Shown here in pieces: positions 1-5,942 of a stretch of DNA of 6,314 nucleotides. Made by a program: the position numbers and the translations under genes. The stretch covers positions 1 to 6,314 of the forward strand of contig JASFTV010000207.1 in NCBI GenBank assembly GCA_050050615.1, written 5' to 3'. This DNA comes from JASFTV01 sp050050615. Lineage in GTDB: Bacteria; Desulfobacterota; DSM-4660; Desulfatiglandales; HGW-15. Position 1 is the stretch's first letter. Every line of letters starts with the position of its first letter. The notes under the pieces are model-generated. The model was not told where the DNA came from. It saw nothing but the letters and a program-made list of their open reading frames with translations, and did no database searches.

Positions 1-92
1 TCGGGAACATCGAAGCTCACATCGCTTAGGACAGTCACACCCCCAAAACTCAGACTGATTCTATCCACATTAAGAAAAGACTCTGGGCCCAT
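1..92 (-). CDS. ABC transporter ATP-binding protein, LivG/LivF-like (N-terminal fragment)
   Basis: Reading leftward from the ATG at 92-90, thirty complete codons run off the window edge without a stop. Residues 11-29 read ISLSFGGVTVLSDVSFDVP, which matches the opening beta-strands of ABC ATPases, especially the branched-chain amino acid / amide uptake type (LivG), where an 'L-x-FGG-x-x-A-L-x-D-V-S-F' pattern precedes the Walker A loop. The Walker A itself lies beyond the window. A weak ribosome site (GGGAT, 102-98) sits 5 bases before the ATG. The gene begins 54 bases after the mutase small-subunit stop on the same strand with no terminator between, so it probably belongs to the same operon and may supply its substrate. 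The ABC fold is well supported; the Liv subtype is inference from a short fragment. Confidence 0.72.
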   Translation of the reverse strand, partial: MGPESFLNVDRISLSFGGVTVLSDVSFDVP

Positions 93-146
93 GGTTCATC
101 CCGATCCGCGTACTGCAAATTCAACTGGACATTCCATTTTTGCAGT

Positions 147-545
147 CTAAGCCCTTCCTACTTTTTGTTTTATGAAGTCAACGATTTCCCCGGCCGTGCT
201 GCCCGGCCCAAACACACCGTAAATCCCCATTTGACGCAAGGTGTCCACATCGTCGTCAGGGATGATCCCCCCTACTATGACGAGCACATCCTCGCGTCCT
301 TCCTCTCTGAGGCCGTTGTTGACATACCGGAGAGCGGGGATATGCCCTAACGTGGAACTGGAAAGCCCGATCACATCCACATCCTCCTGTATGGCGGTAT
401 TGACGATCTCCTCCGGGTAAAGGAAGTTGGTATAGATCACTTCATAGCCGGCTTCCCTCAGTTTTGTAGCAATATAACGAACCCCTCGGTCATGGCAGTC
501 TTGCTCTGCTTTTGTCAGAAGAATGCGCAAGGTTTTACTCTCCAT
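147..545 (-). CDS. B12-dependent acyl-CoA mutase, small (cobalamin-binding) subunit
   Basis: A 132-residue stand-alone cobalamin-binding domain, the usual size for small subunits of isobutyryl- or 2-hydroxyisobutyryl-CoA type mutases. The base-off/His-on motif DxHxxG is intact (D16, H18, G21, in KAEQDCHDRG), including the preceding Lys12 that matches Lys604 of methylmalonyl-CoA mutase. GG at 92-93 and GPGST at 113-117 line the nucleotide-tail groove. The usual SxL segment is altered: GLSSSTLGH (60-68) goes directly to IPAL, about three residues shorter than in methylmalonyl-CoA mutase. The start at 545 is chosen because GAGGGGG (558-552) lies 6 bases upstream. The in-frame GTG at 584 would add 13 residues unlike the family and has no clear ribosome site. 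It lies 42 bases after the large-subunit stop and would bind adenosylcobalamin at the interface with that subunit in the cytoplasm. Confidence 0.9.
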   Translation of the reverse strand: MESKTLRILLTKAEQDCHDRGVRYIATKLREAGYEVIYTNFLYPEEIVNTAIQEDVDVIGLSSSTLGHIPALRYVNNGLREEGREDVLVIVGGIIPDDDVDTLRQMGIYGVFGPGSTAGEIVDFIKQKVGRA

Positions 546-551
546 AGCTGT

Positions 552-558
552 CCCCCTC
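552..558 (-). promoter_or_regulatory. Ribosome binding site deciding the small-subunit start
   Basis: On the minus strand GAGGGGG lies 6 bases before ATG 545-543. It favours this start over the in-frame GTG at 584, which sits only 3 bases past the large-subunit stop and has no purine-rich site at proper spacing. Confidence 0.65.
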
Positions 559-587
559 GAAAACGTTCCATTGGATATGAGCACGCA

Positions 588-2309
588 TTAGCACGGTGCC
601 AAAACGGCGGAATCGAGCCACCCCAGCGTCTCCTTCATCAGTGCCATCATCTCGCCGTTGGTGGCGTCGCATCGGGCCGCCTCTATCATGGCCGGGATCA
701 GGCTGTGATCATTGTCCCCCTTCTTGAAACGAATCAGCACCTCCTCCAGCGCCTTCATGGCTTGTTCATGCTTCTTGACATCCCGATTGGCCTTGTAGGC
801 GAGATCCCGTTCCTTCTGTATCCTTGAGGTCTCCAGGTCGATCTTGTAAACGGGAATCTTCTGTTCCTCTTCCATCCTGTATTTGTTTACTCCAATGACC
901 ACCTTCTTTCCCGAATCAACCGCTTCTTTCCACTTTCGAGCAGAGGTCTCAATGACGGACCGGATAAACCCGGATTCCCAACATGCAACAAAGCCCCCCT
1001 TTTGTTCAATGGTATCGATGAGTTCCTTGGCCTTTTTCTCCATTTCGGCGGTGAGCCACTCCACATAGTATGACCCGCCCAGGGGATCGCTCACCTTGGT
1101 GATGTTTGTCTCCTCCGCAATCACCTGCTGTATCCTGAGAGCTAATCTTGCCGCATCCTCCGATGGGATGGCCAGCGCCTCATCATAGCCGGGGATCTCC
1201 ATGGCCTGGACGCCGGAAAGGGCTGCCCCAAAACCCTGAAGCGTGGTCCGGATGAGGTTGACCAACGGCTGTTGGGCAGTCAGCATGGCCCCTGACGTGT
1301 GCGTATGGATCCGGACTTGCATGCTCTGAGGCTTCTTGGCGCCAAAAACATCGCGGTTGGTTTTGGCCCAGATCTTCCTCAGGGCGCGGATCTTTGCGAT
1401 CTCCTCAAAGAAGTCCATCCCTTGTGCGATCTGAAAGCCGAAACGGGGCAGAAAATCATCCGGATTCAAACCCAGCTCCAAGCAGCGACGGGTAACGGAC
1501 ATGCCTGCCGTGACAATCACTGCAATCTCCTCAAAGGCATTGGCCCCGGCCTCCTCTATCCCGTAGCCGAACAGGTTGGTTGTATTCCATGCGGGCATGT
1601 TCTTGGTGCAGAACCAGATCAACTCTGCGGCCAGTCTGTCGCAGACCTCGGGTGGAAAACTGGCCAGACCGGAGGCCACATTGTAGGTGTGGTACCAGTT
1701 CATACTGTTTCCCCGGAGTTGATCAGGCGTATATCTCCGGGACTCAGCGTAGGCGATATAGATGGCCAGAATGGGGAGGGTCTGGTTCATGGTGATGTGC
1801 ACGACATTCATCTGGTCCAGGGGCATGTCCTTGAAGAGGATCTCCATAGTGGATTTGGAGTAGACACTCATACCGCATTCCCCGATACGGCCTTCGGCAG
1901 CCCGGTCCGTGGGATCAAACCCCCCGTGGGTCGCAAGGTCGTAGACCAGGTTGTAGAAGGCCTTTCCGAAGTACCCGGTCATCCCCTGCTCCCGCAGGTA
2001 GTCCATCCGGGCCCGAGTCTCCTCCGGGGTTCCACAGCCGATCACCGGCTGGTTGGCCCAGGGCATGAATTGATAGCCCATGGGATAGTTCCCCCGGGTA
2101 AAGGGGAACTGACCGGGCATGCCGATTTCGGAATAGGATATATGGGCGATATCCTCAGGCGTGTACAACGCCTTCAGAGGAATACCCGAGTAGGTTTCGG
2201 CCTTGTGATCACCCTCTCTCATGAATTTCCCTTTGACCACCTCAAATTGCTCTGCCCAAGACGCCTTGAGTTTGCGGTCCTGTTCCACTGTTTTGGGATC
2301 AAACATCAT
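588..2309 (-). CDS. B12-dependent acyl-CoA mutase, large (substrate-binding) subunit, unassigned substrate
   Basis: A 573-residue TIM-barrel subunit of the methylmalonyl-CoA mutase superfamily, close to IcmA/HcmA length and lacking the B12 domain, which the next gene encodes. Family landmarks: TRGNYP (71-76), ATHGGFD (126-132), MPLDQMNVV (162-170), NMPAWN (237-242), GYGIEEAGA (248-256), HTSGAMLTAQ (337-346), DPLGGSYYVE (408-417), IGVNKYR (472-478). The family catalyses radical 1,2-rearrangement of acyl-CoA carbon skeletons with adenosylcobalamin. Aligned by eye to Propionibacterium MutB, Tyr89 is Val89, Gln197 is Met203, Arg207 is Ser213 and His244 is Gly250. There is also a six-residue insertion around 109-120. 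Arg207 grips the methylmalonyl carboxylate, so methylmalonyl-CoA is an unlikely substrate. Phe/Gln (isobutyryl) and Ile/Asp (2-hydroxyisobutyryl) signatures are also absent. The start may be the second ATG (2306), 6 bases from GGAGG; the first is only 3 bases away. Superfamily certain, substrate unknown. Confidence 0.93.
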   Translation of the reverse strand: MMFDPKTVEQDRKLKASWAEQFEVVKGKFMREGDHKAETYSGIPLKALYTPEDIAHISYSEIGMPGQFPFTRGNYPMGYQFMPWANQPVIGCGTPEETRARMDYLREQGMTGYFGKAFYNLVYDLATHGGFDPTDRAAEGRIGECGMSVYSKSTMEILFKDMPLDQMNVVHITMNQTLPILAIYIAYAESRRYTPDQLRGNSMNWYHTYNVASGLASFPPEVCDRLAAELIWFCTKNMPAWNTTNLFGYGIEEAGANAFEEIAVIVTAGMSVTRRCLELGLNPDDFLPRFGFQIAQGMDFFEEIAKIRALRKIWAKTNRDVFGAKKPQSMQVRIHTHTSGAMLTAQQPLVNLIRTTLQGFGAALSGVQAMEIPGYDEALAIPSEDAARLALRIQQVIAEETNITKVSDPLGGSYYVEWLTAEMEKKAKELIDTIEQKGGFVACWESGFIRSVIETSARKWKEAVDSGKKVVIGVNKYRMEEEQKIPVYKIDLETSRIQKERDLAYKANRDVKKHEQAMKALEEVLIRFKKGDNDHSLIPAMIEAARCDATNGEMMALMKETLGWLDSAVLAPC

Positions 2310-2312
2310 GAA

Positions 2313-2317
2313 CCTCC
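2313..2317 (-). promoter_or_regulatory. Ribosome binding site of the mutase large subunit
   Basis: GGAGG on the minus strand stands 3 bases before the first ATG (2309) and 6 before the second (2306) of a tandem ATGATG. The spacing favours the second as the functional start, which would shorten the protein by one residue. Confidence 0.6.
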
Positions 2318-2323
2318 ATCAAG

Positions 2324-2340
2324 CCGGGGCAAAACCCCAG
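2324..2340 (-). other. Small GC hairpin in the spacer between the MeaB-like gene and the mutase large subunit
   Basis: On the minus strand CTGGGG-TTTTG-CCCCGG can fold into a six-pair stem with one G-T wobble and a five-base loop. It sits 6 bases ahead of the large-subunit GGAGG. No T-run follows, so it is not a standard terminator. It could affect mRNA processing or translation, but chance is possible in so short a stem. Confidence 0.3.
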
Positions 2341-2361
2341 GGATTTGGAATCTGAAATCTC

Positions 2362-3390
2362 TCAATCTGTCTCATGGGTGTCTGGACTGTCCTCTCGTCC
2401 TTCTGCCAGTTGGGTGAGGGTCCAGTTGGAATCCGCTATCTCGGAGAATATCTCCTCGCTTGCCCTTTGAGGACTTTTCAGTTTCAGGGCAATATCATTG
2501 ATTATGGGACCGATGCTGAGCTTCTCGTCTATTTGACGGCGAAAAAACTTTTCAAGTTTACGGAGGATAATATCTGCGGTCTCCTTCTTGGCCTGTTCTC
2601 TTTTTCGTTCATTCCGAAATGTGCTCTTTTCCGATCTCTTTTTGTGATCCTTGATCTTTTCCCACAGGTCGGCAATGCCCTCACCGGTGAGGCAGTTGGT
2701 GAGGCATATGGGGATCGACCAGGAGAAGTCCCGTCGCCTGTTTTGGTCTGCAATATCCAGGATGAGCTGTATGTTCATCGCCGTGTCTTCGGCGCCCGGT
2801 TGATCACATTTGTTCACGACAAAAATATCATTCACTTCACGAATGCCGGCCTTGAGGGACTGGATCACGTCACCGGCCCCAGGCATCAACACAAGGCAGA
2901 CCGTGTCCGCCACATCACAGACAGTCACGTCAATTTGCCCCGCTCCCACGGTCTCAACGAAGATGTAGTCTTTCTTCATGTAGTCCAAGATCCGGATGGC
3001 GCCCAGTGTGGCAAGTGAGAGACCGCCCAAGTTGCCCCTGGAGCCCATGGAGCGGATAAACACGTTGTCGTCACGGGAAAAGGAGCTCATACGTATCCGG
3101 TCTCCCAGAACAGCGCCCCCTGAGACAGGGCTGGTGGGATCCACAAGGATGGCGCCCACACTCTTCTCCTCTTTCCTTGCATGATAGATGAGATTGTTTA
3201 CGAGGCTGCTTTTGCCTGCACCGGGTGGGCCCGTGATCCCAATAGTCCAGCCATGGCCTGTACCCGGAAAGACAACCTCCATGATCTTATCAATTTGTCG
3301 ATCCCCCCCCTGCTCCAGGATGGAAATGAGCCTGGAGGCTGCTCCCATTCGACCTTCTTTGAGATTTTCCAGGAGATGATCGAGATTCAT
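2362..3390 (-). CDS. meaB: MeaB/ArgK-family GTPase, cobalamin mutase chaperone
   Basis: A 342-residue G3E P-loop GTPase. MeaB proteins gate adenosylcobalamin delivery to mutases, protect the radical enzyme from inactivation, and act as cytoplasmic dimers. Visible motifs: Walker A GPPGAGKS (54-61); the switch region DPTSPVSGGAVLGDRIRM (84-101), a near copy of the family's DPSSP..GGAILGDRIRM; MGSRG (115-119); the switch II/base-side segment ETVGAGQID (146-154), where GVGQSE is usual; PGAGD (170-174); and the guanine-specifying NKCD (193-196). The G5 position reads TNCLTGEGI rather than the usual SALTGEGI. A basic, Lys/Arg-rich stretch at 249-270 precedes the C-terminal helices. The gene sits 52 bases upstream of the mutase large subunit, so the mutase is its obvious client. 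Only a weak ribosome site (GGAAA) precedes the ATG. It is separate from the mutase, unlike IcmF fusions. Confidence 0.92.
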   Translation of the reverse strand: MNLDHLLENLKEGRMGAASRLISILEQGGDRQIDKIMEVVFPGTGHGWTIGITGPPGAGKSSLVNNLIYHARKEEKSVGAILVDPTSPVSGGAVLGDRIRMSSFSRDDNVFIRSMGSRGNLGGLSLATLGAIRILDYMKKDYIFVETVGAGQIDVTVCDVADTVCLVLMPGAGDVIQSLKAGIREVNDIFVVNKCDQPGAEDTAMNIQLILDIADQNRRRDFSWSIPICLTNCLTGEGIADLWEKIKDHKKRSEKSTFRNERKREQAKKETADIILRKLEKFFRRQIDEKLSIGPIINDIALKLKSPQRASEEIFSEIADSNWTLTQLAEGREDSPDTHETD

Positions 3391-3438
3391 GAATTTTCCA
3401 ATCGTCCCCGGGATAGAGGTCTAAGAATGCCGTTCATA

Positions 3439-4110
3439 TCATAATGTCCCCACATCCAGGTCCTCCGTGTCGGAATCCTCTTCATGAGAGTTTCCGCGCC
3501 CGTTTCCCTCTTTTTTCATCAGTCCGTTCAAGACAAACTGGATCAAGGTTTTTTGAAAGAGATAGAGGGAAAATCTCTTTAGGTTGTATCTCTTCAAGGC
3601 CCAAGAGTGGGTGAGAATGGTGAGCATGTTGGCCACAACTTCGGGTTCCAGCGCTTCGAAGATACCCTGCCGAACGCCCTTCTGAATAATCTGGGTGAAG
3701 GTTCCCGTAAAAAAAGAGTCTTGCTCAAGCAATGCGATGAGGTCTTCTCTTTTTAGGTACTTGGAGTCCCTGTAGGTGAACAGGGTGTATTCTTGAAATC
3801 GGTCAACCACCCTAAGCATGGTTGCAAGCGTCCCTTCCAATTCACTCACCACATTATGCTGAGCTTCCAGGACCTTAATCACCTCCGTTCTCAGGTTATC
3901 GTAGAACTCCTTGGCCAGCAGGTAGAGGATATCCTCCTTGTTCCGGATGTAGTCGTAGAGGGAGCCGATACTAATTCCGGACTTATTGGCGATGTCTCGA
4001 ATGCTTGTTTTGTGATAACCCTTTTGGGCGAATAACTCTTCAGCGGCCCGGCAGATCTGAGCACGTCTTGCCTTGATAAGCTCGTTGTTTTTTATCTTGG
4101 GTTCCGTCAA
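3439..4110 (-). CDS. TetR/AcrR-family transcriptional regulator
   Basis: A 223-residue regulator. The N-terminal DNA-binding domain is typical of TetR: AAEELFAQKGYHKTSIRDIA (22-41) followed by the recognition helix in SGISIGSLYDYIRNKEDIL (44-62). The rest is helical, as in ligand-binding dimer domains, ending in a charged tail rich in Glu and Asp (from about 200). The only fitting start is a TTG at 4110; no in-frame ATG or GTG occurs before the upstream stop at 4155-4153. GAGGA lies 8 to 9 bases upstream. The gene opens the leftward operon and faces the crotonase operon across a divergent control region, so it probably represses both and is released by an acyl-CoA, as TetR-type FadR and PsrA proteins are. 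The ligand is unknown. Gap to the MeaB-like gene is 48 bases. Confidence 0.9.
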   Translation of the reverse strand: MTEPKIKNNELIKARRAQICRAAEELFAQKGYHKTSIRDIANKSGISIGSLYDYIRNKEDILYLLAKEFYDNLRTEVIKVLEAQHNVVSELEGTLATMLRVVDRFQEYTLFTYRDSKYLKREDLIALLEQDSFFTGTFTQIIQKGVRQGIFEALEPEVVANMLTILTHSWALKRYNLKRFSLYLFQKTLIQFVLNGLMKKEGNGRGNSHEEDSDTEDLDVGTL

Positions 4111-4218
4111 GCTTCTCTTTTCCTCGCTTATCGGCCATCCGGGGCATAACGGTCAGCTGGCAGAAAGATTTCCAACTTCAAGAAATTATTCCTATCAGAA
4201 CTATGTAATTGAAAAAAA

Positions 4219-4232
4219 TGAACTAATATTCA
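4219..4232. promoter_or_regulatory. Candidate TetR operator, site 1 (TGAA-N6-TTCA)
   Basis: TGAACTAATATTCA is an inverted repeat with four-base arms around an AT-rich six-base centre, in the region between the regulator and the crotonase gene. The same arm and spacer geometry recurs at 4273-4286, with centres 54 bases apart. AT-rich palindromes built on TGAA/TTCA are known for FadR-type TetR regulators of fatty acid genes. Assignment to the adjacent regulator is inference. Confidence 0.42.
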
Positions 4233-4272
4233 CTAGCCTCTAACAGGGTATGAGGTCAATGTCAAGAAAAAG

Positions 4273-4286
4273 TGAATCTTTTTTCA
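4273..4286. promoter_or_regulatory. Candidate TetR operator, site 2 (TGAA-N6-TTCA)
   Basis: TGAATCTTTTTTCA repeats the arms and spacing of site 1. A weaker third copy, TGAT-N6-TTCA at 4329-4342, overlaps the predicted -35 box of the crotonase promoter, where a bound repressor would block RNA polymerase. The arms are short and the region is AT-rich, so chance is not excluded. Confidence 0.38.
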
Positions 4287-4331
4287 TGTACGATCCTGGC
4301 TTAACCAGAACCCTTATCACAAAAAACGTGA

Positions 4332-4360
4332 TTGACATTTCAAATTTCACATGCTATCCG
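4332..4360 (+). promoter_or_regulatory. Predicted sigma-70 promoter of the crotonase operon
   Basis: A perfect -35 box TTGACA (4332-4337) is followed after 17 bases by TATCCG (4355-4360), a weak -10 preceded by TG at 4352-4353, the extended -10 arrangement. It would start transcription about 35-40 bases before the crotonase ATG, leaving a short leader with GGAGGT at 4395-4400. No equally good promoter was seen for the leftward operon: a TTGACA at 4265-4260 on the minus strand lacks a convincing -10. Confidence 0.5.
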
Positions 4361-4404
4361 TTTTTTGGCAAGCGAACAATCGCTAGTCAAATCCGGAGGT
4401 GCTC

Positions 4405-5193
4405 ATGGAATTTGAAAACCTGATCGTACAGAGTCATGAAAACATTGCCCATGTTCAGATGAATCGGCCGGAAGTGATGAACACCCTGAACCAGGAACTC
4501 ATTAATGATCTCTACCGGTGTCTTACTGCGTTGGAGAAGGACCCGAATGTCCGGGTGGTGGTATTGAGCGGTGCGGGCCGCGCTTTCTGCGCAGGAGGCG
4601 ATGTCTCCTTTTTGAAAGTCATCAGTGAGCTCTCCCATGCCGGTACGCGACAGCTCTTAAAGGAGTTGTTCCACAAATTGACCGTCCTGGCCCGTGTTGA
4701 GAAACCGGTTGTCGGCGCTTTGCACGGTTATGTTCTGGGTGCTGGATTTGGTCTCTCCCTTCTTTGCGATTTTAGGGTGGCTGCTGAAAGTACAACGTTT
4801 GGGGTCGAGTTTGTAAACATGGGGATTGTACCGGAGATTGGGGTCACCCATATTTTCCCCTCGCTGGTTGGACTGGGGAAGGCGATGGAACTGGCCATGA
4901 CCGGAAGACGGTTTGACGCGAAAGAGGCGGAGAAGGTTGGCGTGGTGAACAGGGTGTTTTCCGATGGTGCGCTCATGGAACAAGCTATGAAGCTGGCCGG
5001 TCATATGGCTGCCCTGCCCCCCTTGGCCCTTGGGTGGACCAAGATGGCCCTGCGCAAAGGTTTATCCAGTAGTCTCGAGGAGAGTATGGCGCTGGAGGCC
5101 AATATCAACGCTCTCTGTTATCAGTCTGAAGACCACAAAGAAGCCGCACGAGCATTTCTTGAAAAGCGTAACCCTGTCTTCAAAGGGCATTAA
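4405..5193 (+). CDS. Enoyl-CoA hydratase/isomerase (crotonase) family protein, probably isomerase-like
   Basis: A 262-residue crotonase-fold protein, usual length. The CoA-thioester oxyanion hole is clear: AGRAFCAGGDVSFL (57-70) and GYVLGAGFGLSLLCDFRVA (108-126). The two glutamates that hydrate enoyl-CoA in rat mitochondrial hydratase (Glu144 and Glu164) correspond here to Gly116 and Phe136; a Glu does occur one place earlier, at 135. The segment FVNMGIVPEIG (136-146) instead resembles PaaG-type isomerases, with Glu144 where those and dienoyl-CoA isomerase carry an Asp (the VPD motif). A double-bond isomerase or another crotonase reaction is therefore more likely than simple hydration. The start is ATG 4405, 4 bases after GGAGGT; a GTG at 4399 overlaps that ribosome site and is rejected. 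First gene of the rightward operon; the next starts 17 bases on. Fold certain, reaction inferred. Confidence 0.9.
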   Translation: MEFENLIVQSHENIAHVQMNRPEVMNTLNQELINDLYRCLTALEKDPNVRVVVLSGAGRAFCAGGDVSFLKVISELSHAGTRQLLKELFHKLTVLARVEKPVVGALHGYVLGAGFGLSLLCDFRVAAESTTFGVEFVNMGIVPEIGVTHIFPSLVGLGKAMELAMTGRRFDAKEAEKVGVVNRVFSDGALMEQAMKLAGHMAALPPLALGWTKMALRKGLSSSLEESMALEANINALCYQSEDHKEAARAFLEKRNPVFKGH

Positions 5194-5210
5194 GGGGAGA
5201 GATCGGGAGA

Positions 5211-5741
5211 ATGGATATGTGGACAATGACGCAAAAAGGCCCTGTGCTGCGCGACGATCAATGGCCGCAGATCAGGAAGGCGAAAGCAGCGGGCAAGACG
5301 GCATGGAGCTATTTTGGGTCCCTTGTCAAGATCTTGCACAAAAGATTGGGTGAAGAGGAGACAGCTCGGGCTTTGGAGGAACTGATGGTTGAAAACGCCC
5401 GCAAATATCTCCTCCCCGGCTTCAAGTCATTCGGCATTGACGGCAAAGATCCCTATTGTCTTGCCAGCTATTTCAAGCTCACCACAGGCGAAATCATTGG
5501 TTATGACGTGGAGATCGAAAAACTGTCTCCCAATGAAGTGATCTATCGTCTGCGTCCACCCTGCATCTGGTTCCCGGACCTGGATATCCCACCCAGTTTT
5601 TGCCGTGCCTTAGGGGCCTTTGAGCGGGAGGCTGTTCGGCTGGTTAATCCCGACCTCGAAGTCCAGGTGGTTAAGCTCATGACGGAAGGCGATTCCTGCT
5701 GTGAACTTGTCTTCAAAAGAAAGGGGAACCAAAGGGGATGA
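5211..5741 (+). CDS. L-2-amino-thiazoline-4-carboxylate (ATC) hydrolase-like family protein
   Basis: A 176-residue soluble protein with no signal peptide or membrane segment. The C-terminal half shows the pattern I associate with the ATC-hydrolase-like family (Pfam ATC_hydrolase): a Cys in PPCIW (116-120), a second in PPSFCRALGAFERE (127-140), a short NPDLEV stretch (146-151), then GDSCCELVF (160-168), matching the family's closing 'G-D-x-x-C-x-F-x-F'. The N-terminal half is helical and charged. The named activity comes from a Pseudomonas cysteine-synthesis enzyme; most members are uncharacterised, so I do not assign a reaction. The gene follows the crotonase by 17 bases and is surely co-transcribed, suggesting a role in the acyl-CoA pathway. 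The start is either ATG 5211 or ATG 5217; GGGAG at 5205-5209 is better spaced (7 bases) for the second. Family call is from memory. Confidence 0.72.
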   Translation: MDMWTMTQKGPVLRDDQWPQIRKAKAAGKTAWSYFGSLVKILHKRLGEEETARALEELMVENARKYLLPGFKSFGIDGKDPYCLASYFKLTTGEIIGYDVEIEKLSPNEVIYRLRPPCIWFPDLDIPPSFCRALGAFEREAVRLVNPDLEVQVVKLMTEGDSCCELVFKRKGNQRG

Positions 5742-5772
5742 ACCCGAGAAAACCCAGTAAACACCCCTTCTT

Positions 5773-5897
5773 GTCATTCCGGCTCCGCGTCCATGACTGG
5801 ACAACCTTCGGCCGGAATCCAGCCTCTTCAAATGGTTCCATAACGCATGGGCCCCGGTGCCTGCCCCGGACCGTGATCCGGGTTTCACCGCAATGAC
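5773..5897. repeat. Palindromic intergenic repeat element (nested inverted repeats)
   Basis: The outer arms are GTCATTCCGG (5773-5782) and CCGCAATGAC (5888-5897), complementary at 9 of 10 positions. The left arm can also pair internally: ATTCCGGC (5776-5783) is exactly complementary to GCCGGAAT (5811-5818), enclosing a second perfect hairpin GTCCA-TGAC-TGGAC (5789-5802). A third hairpin, CCCGGA-CCGTGA-TCCGGG, lies at 5865-5882. No coding frame here resembles a protein. I recognise this style of element as a dispersed repeat of deltaproteobacterial intergenic regions; copy number elsewhere cannot be seen. It separates the ATC-hydrolase-like gene from the HMG-CoA-synthase-like gene and could affect read-through, though no T-run follows any stem. 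Confidence 0.7.
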
Positions 5898-5942
5898 GGC
5901 CTTTTGCAAAGCCATCAAACCCAAGAAGTGGGATTTTGTGCT

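Noticed and set aside
546..584. GTG at 584 as the start of the mutase small subunit.
   Set aside because: It adds 13 residues unlike the family and has no ribosome site; ATG 545 has GAGGGGG at good spacing.
1299..2417. Plus-strand open frame of 372 codons opposite the mutase large subunit.
   Set aside because: The antisense frame of a strongly conserved gene; its translation shows no family motif and it lacks a ribosome site. Long antisense frames are common opposite GC-rich third positions.
2374..3018. Plus-strand open frame of 214 codons opposite the MeaB-like gene.
   Set aside because: Antisense shadow of a clear GTPase gene, with no recognisable domain.
4237..4265. Minus-strand promoter for the TetR operon using TTGACA (4265-4260).
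   Set aside because: The -35 is perfect but the sequence 16-18 bases on (TTAGAG/TAGAGG) is a poor -10, so I could not support a specific promoter.
4266..4285. GAAAAAG / CTTTTTTC stem with T-run, resembling a terminator.
   Set aside because: The stem is nearly all A-T and sits in the middle of a divergent promoter region with no gene ending into it.
4399..4404. GTG at 4399 as the crotonase start.
   Set aside because: It overlaps the GGAGGT ribosome site that serves ATG 4405.
5865..5882. CCCGGA-CCGTGA-TCCGGG as a terminator after the ATC-hydrolase-like gene.
   Set aside because: No T-run follows on either strand; it is better explained as part of the palindromic repeat.
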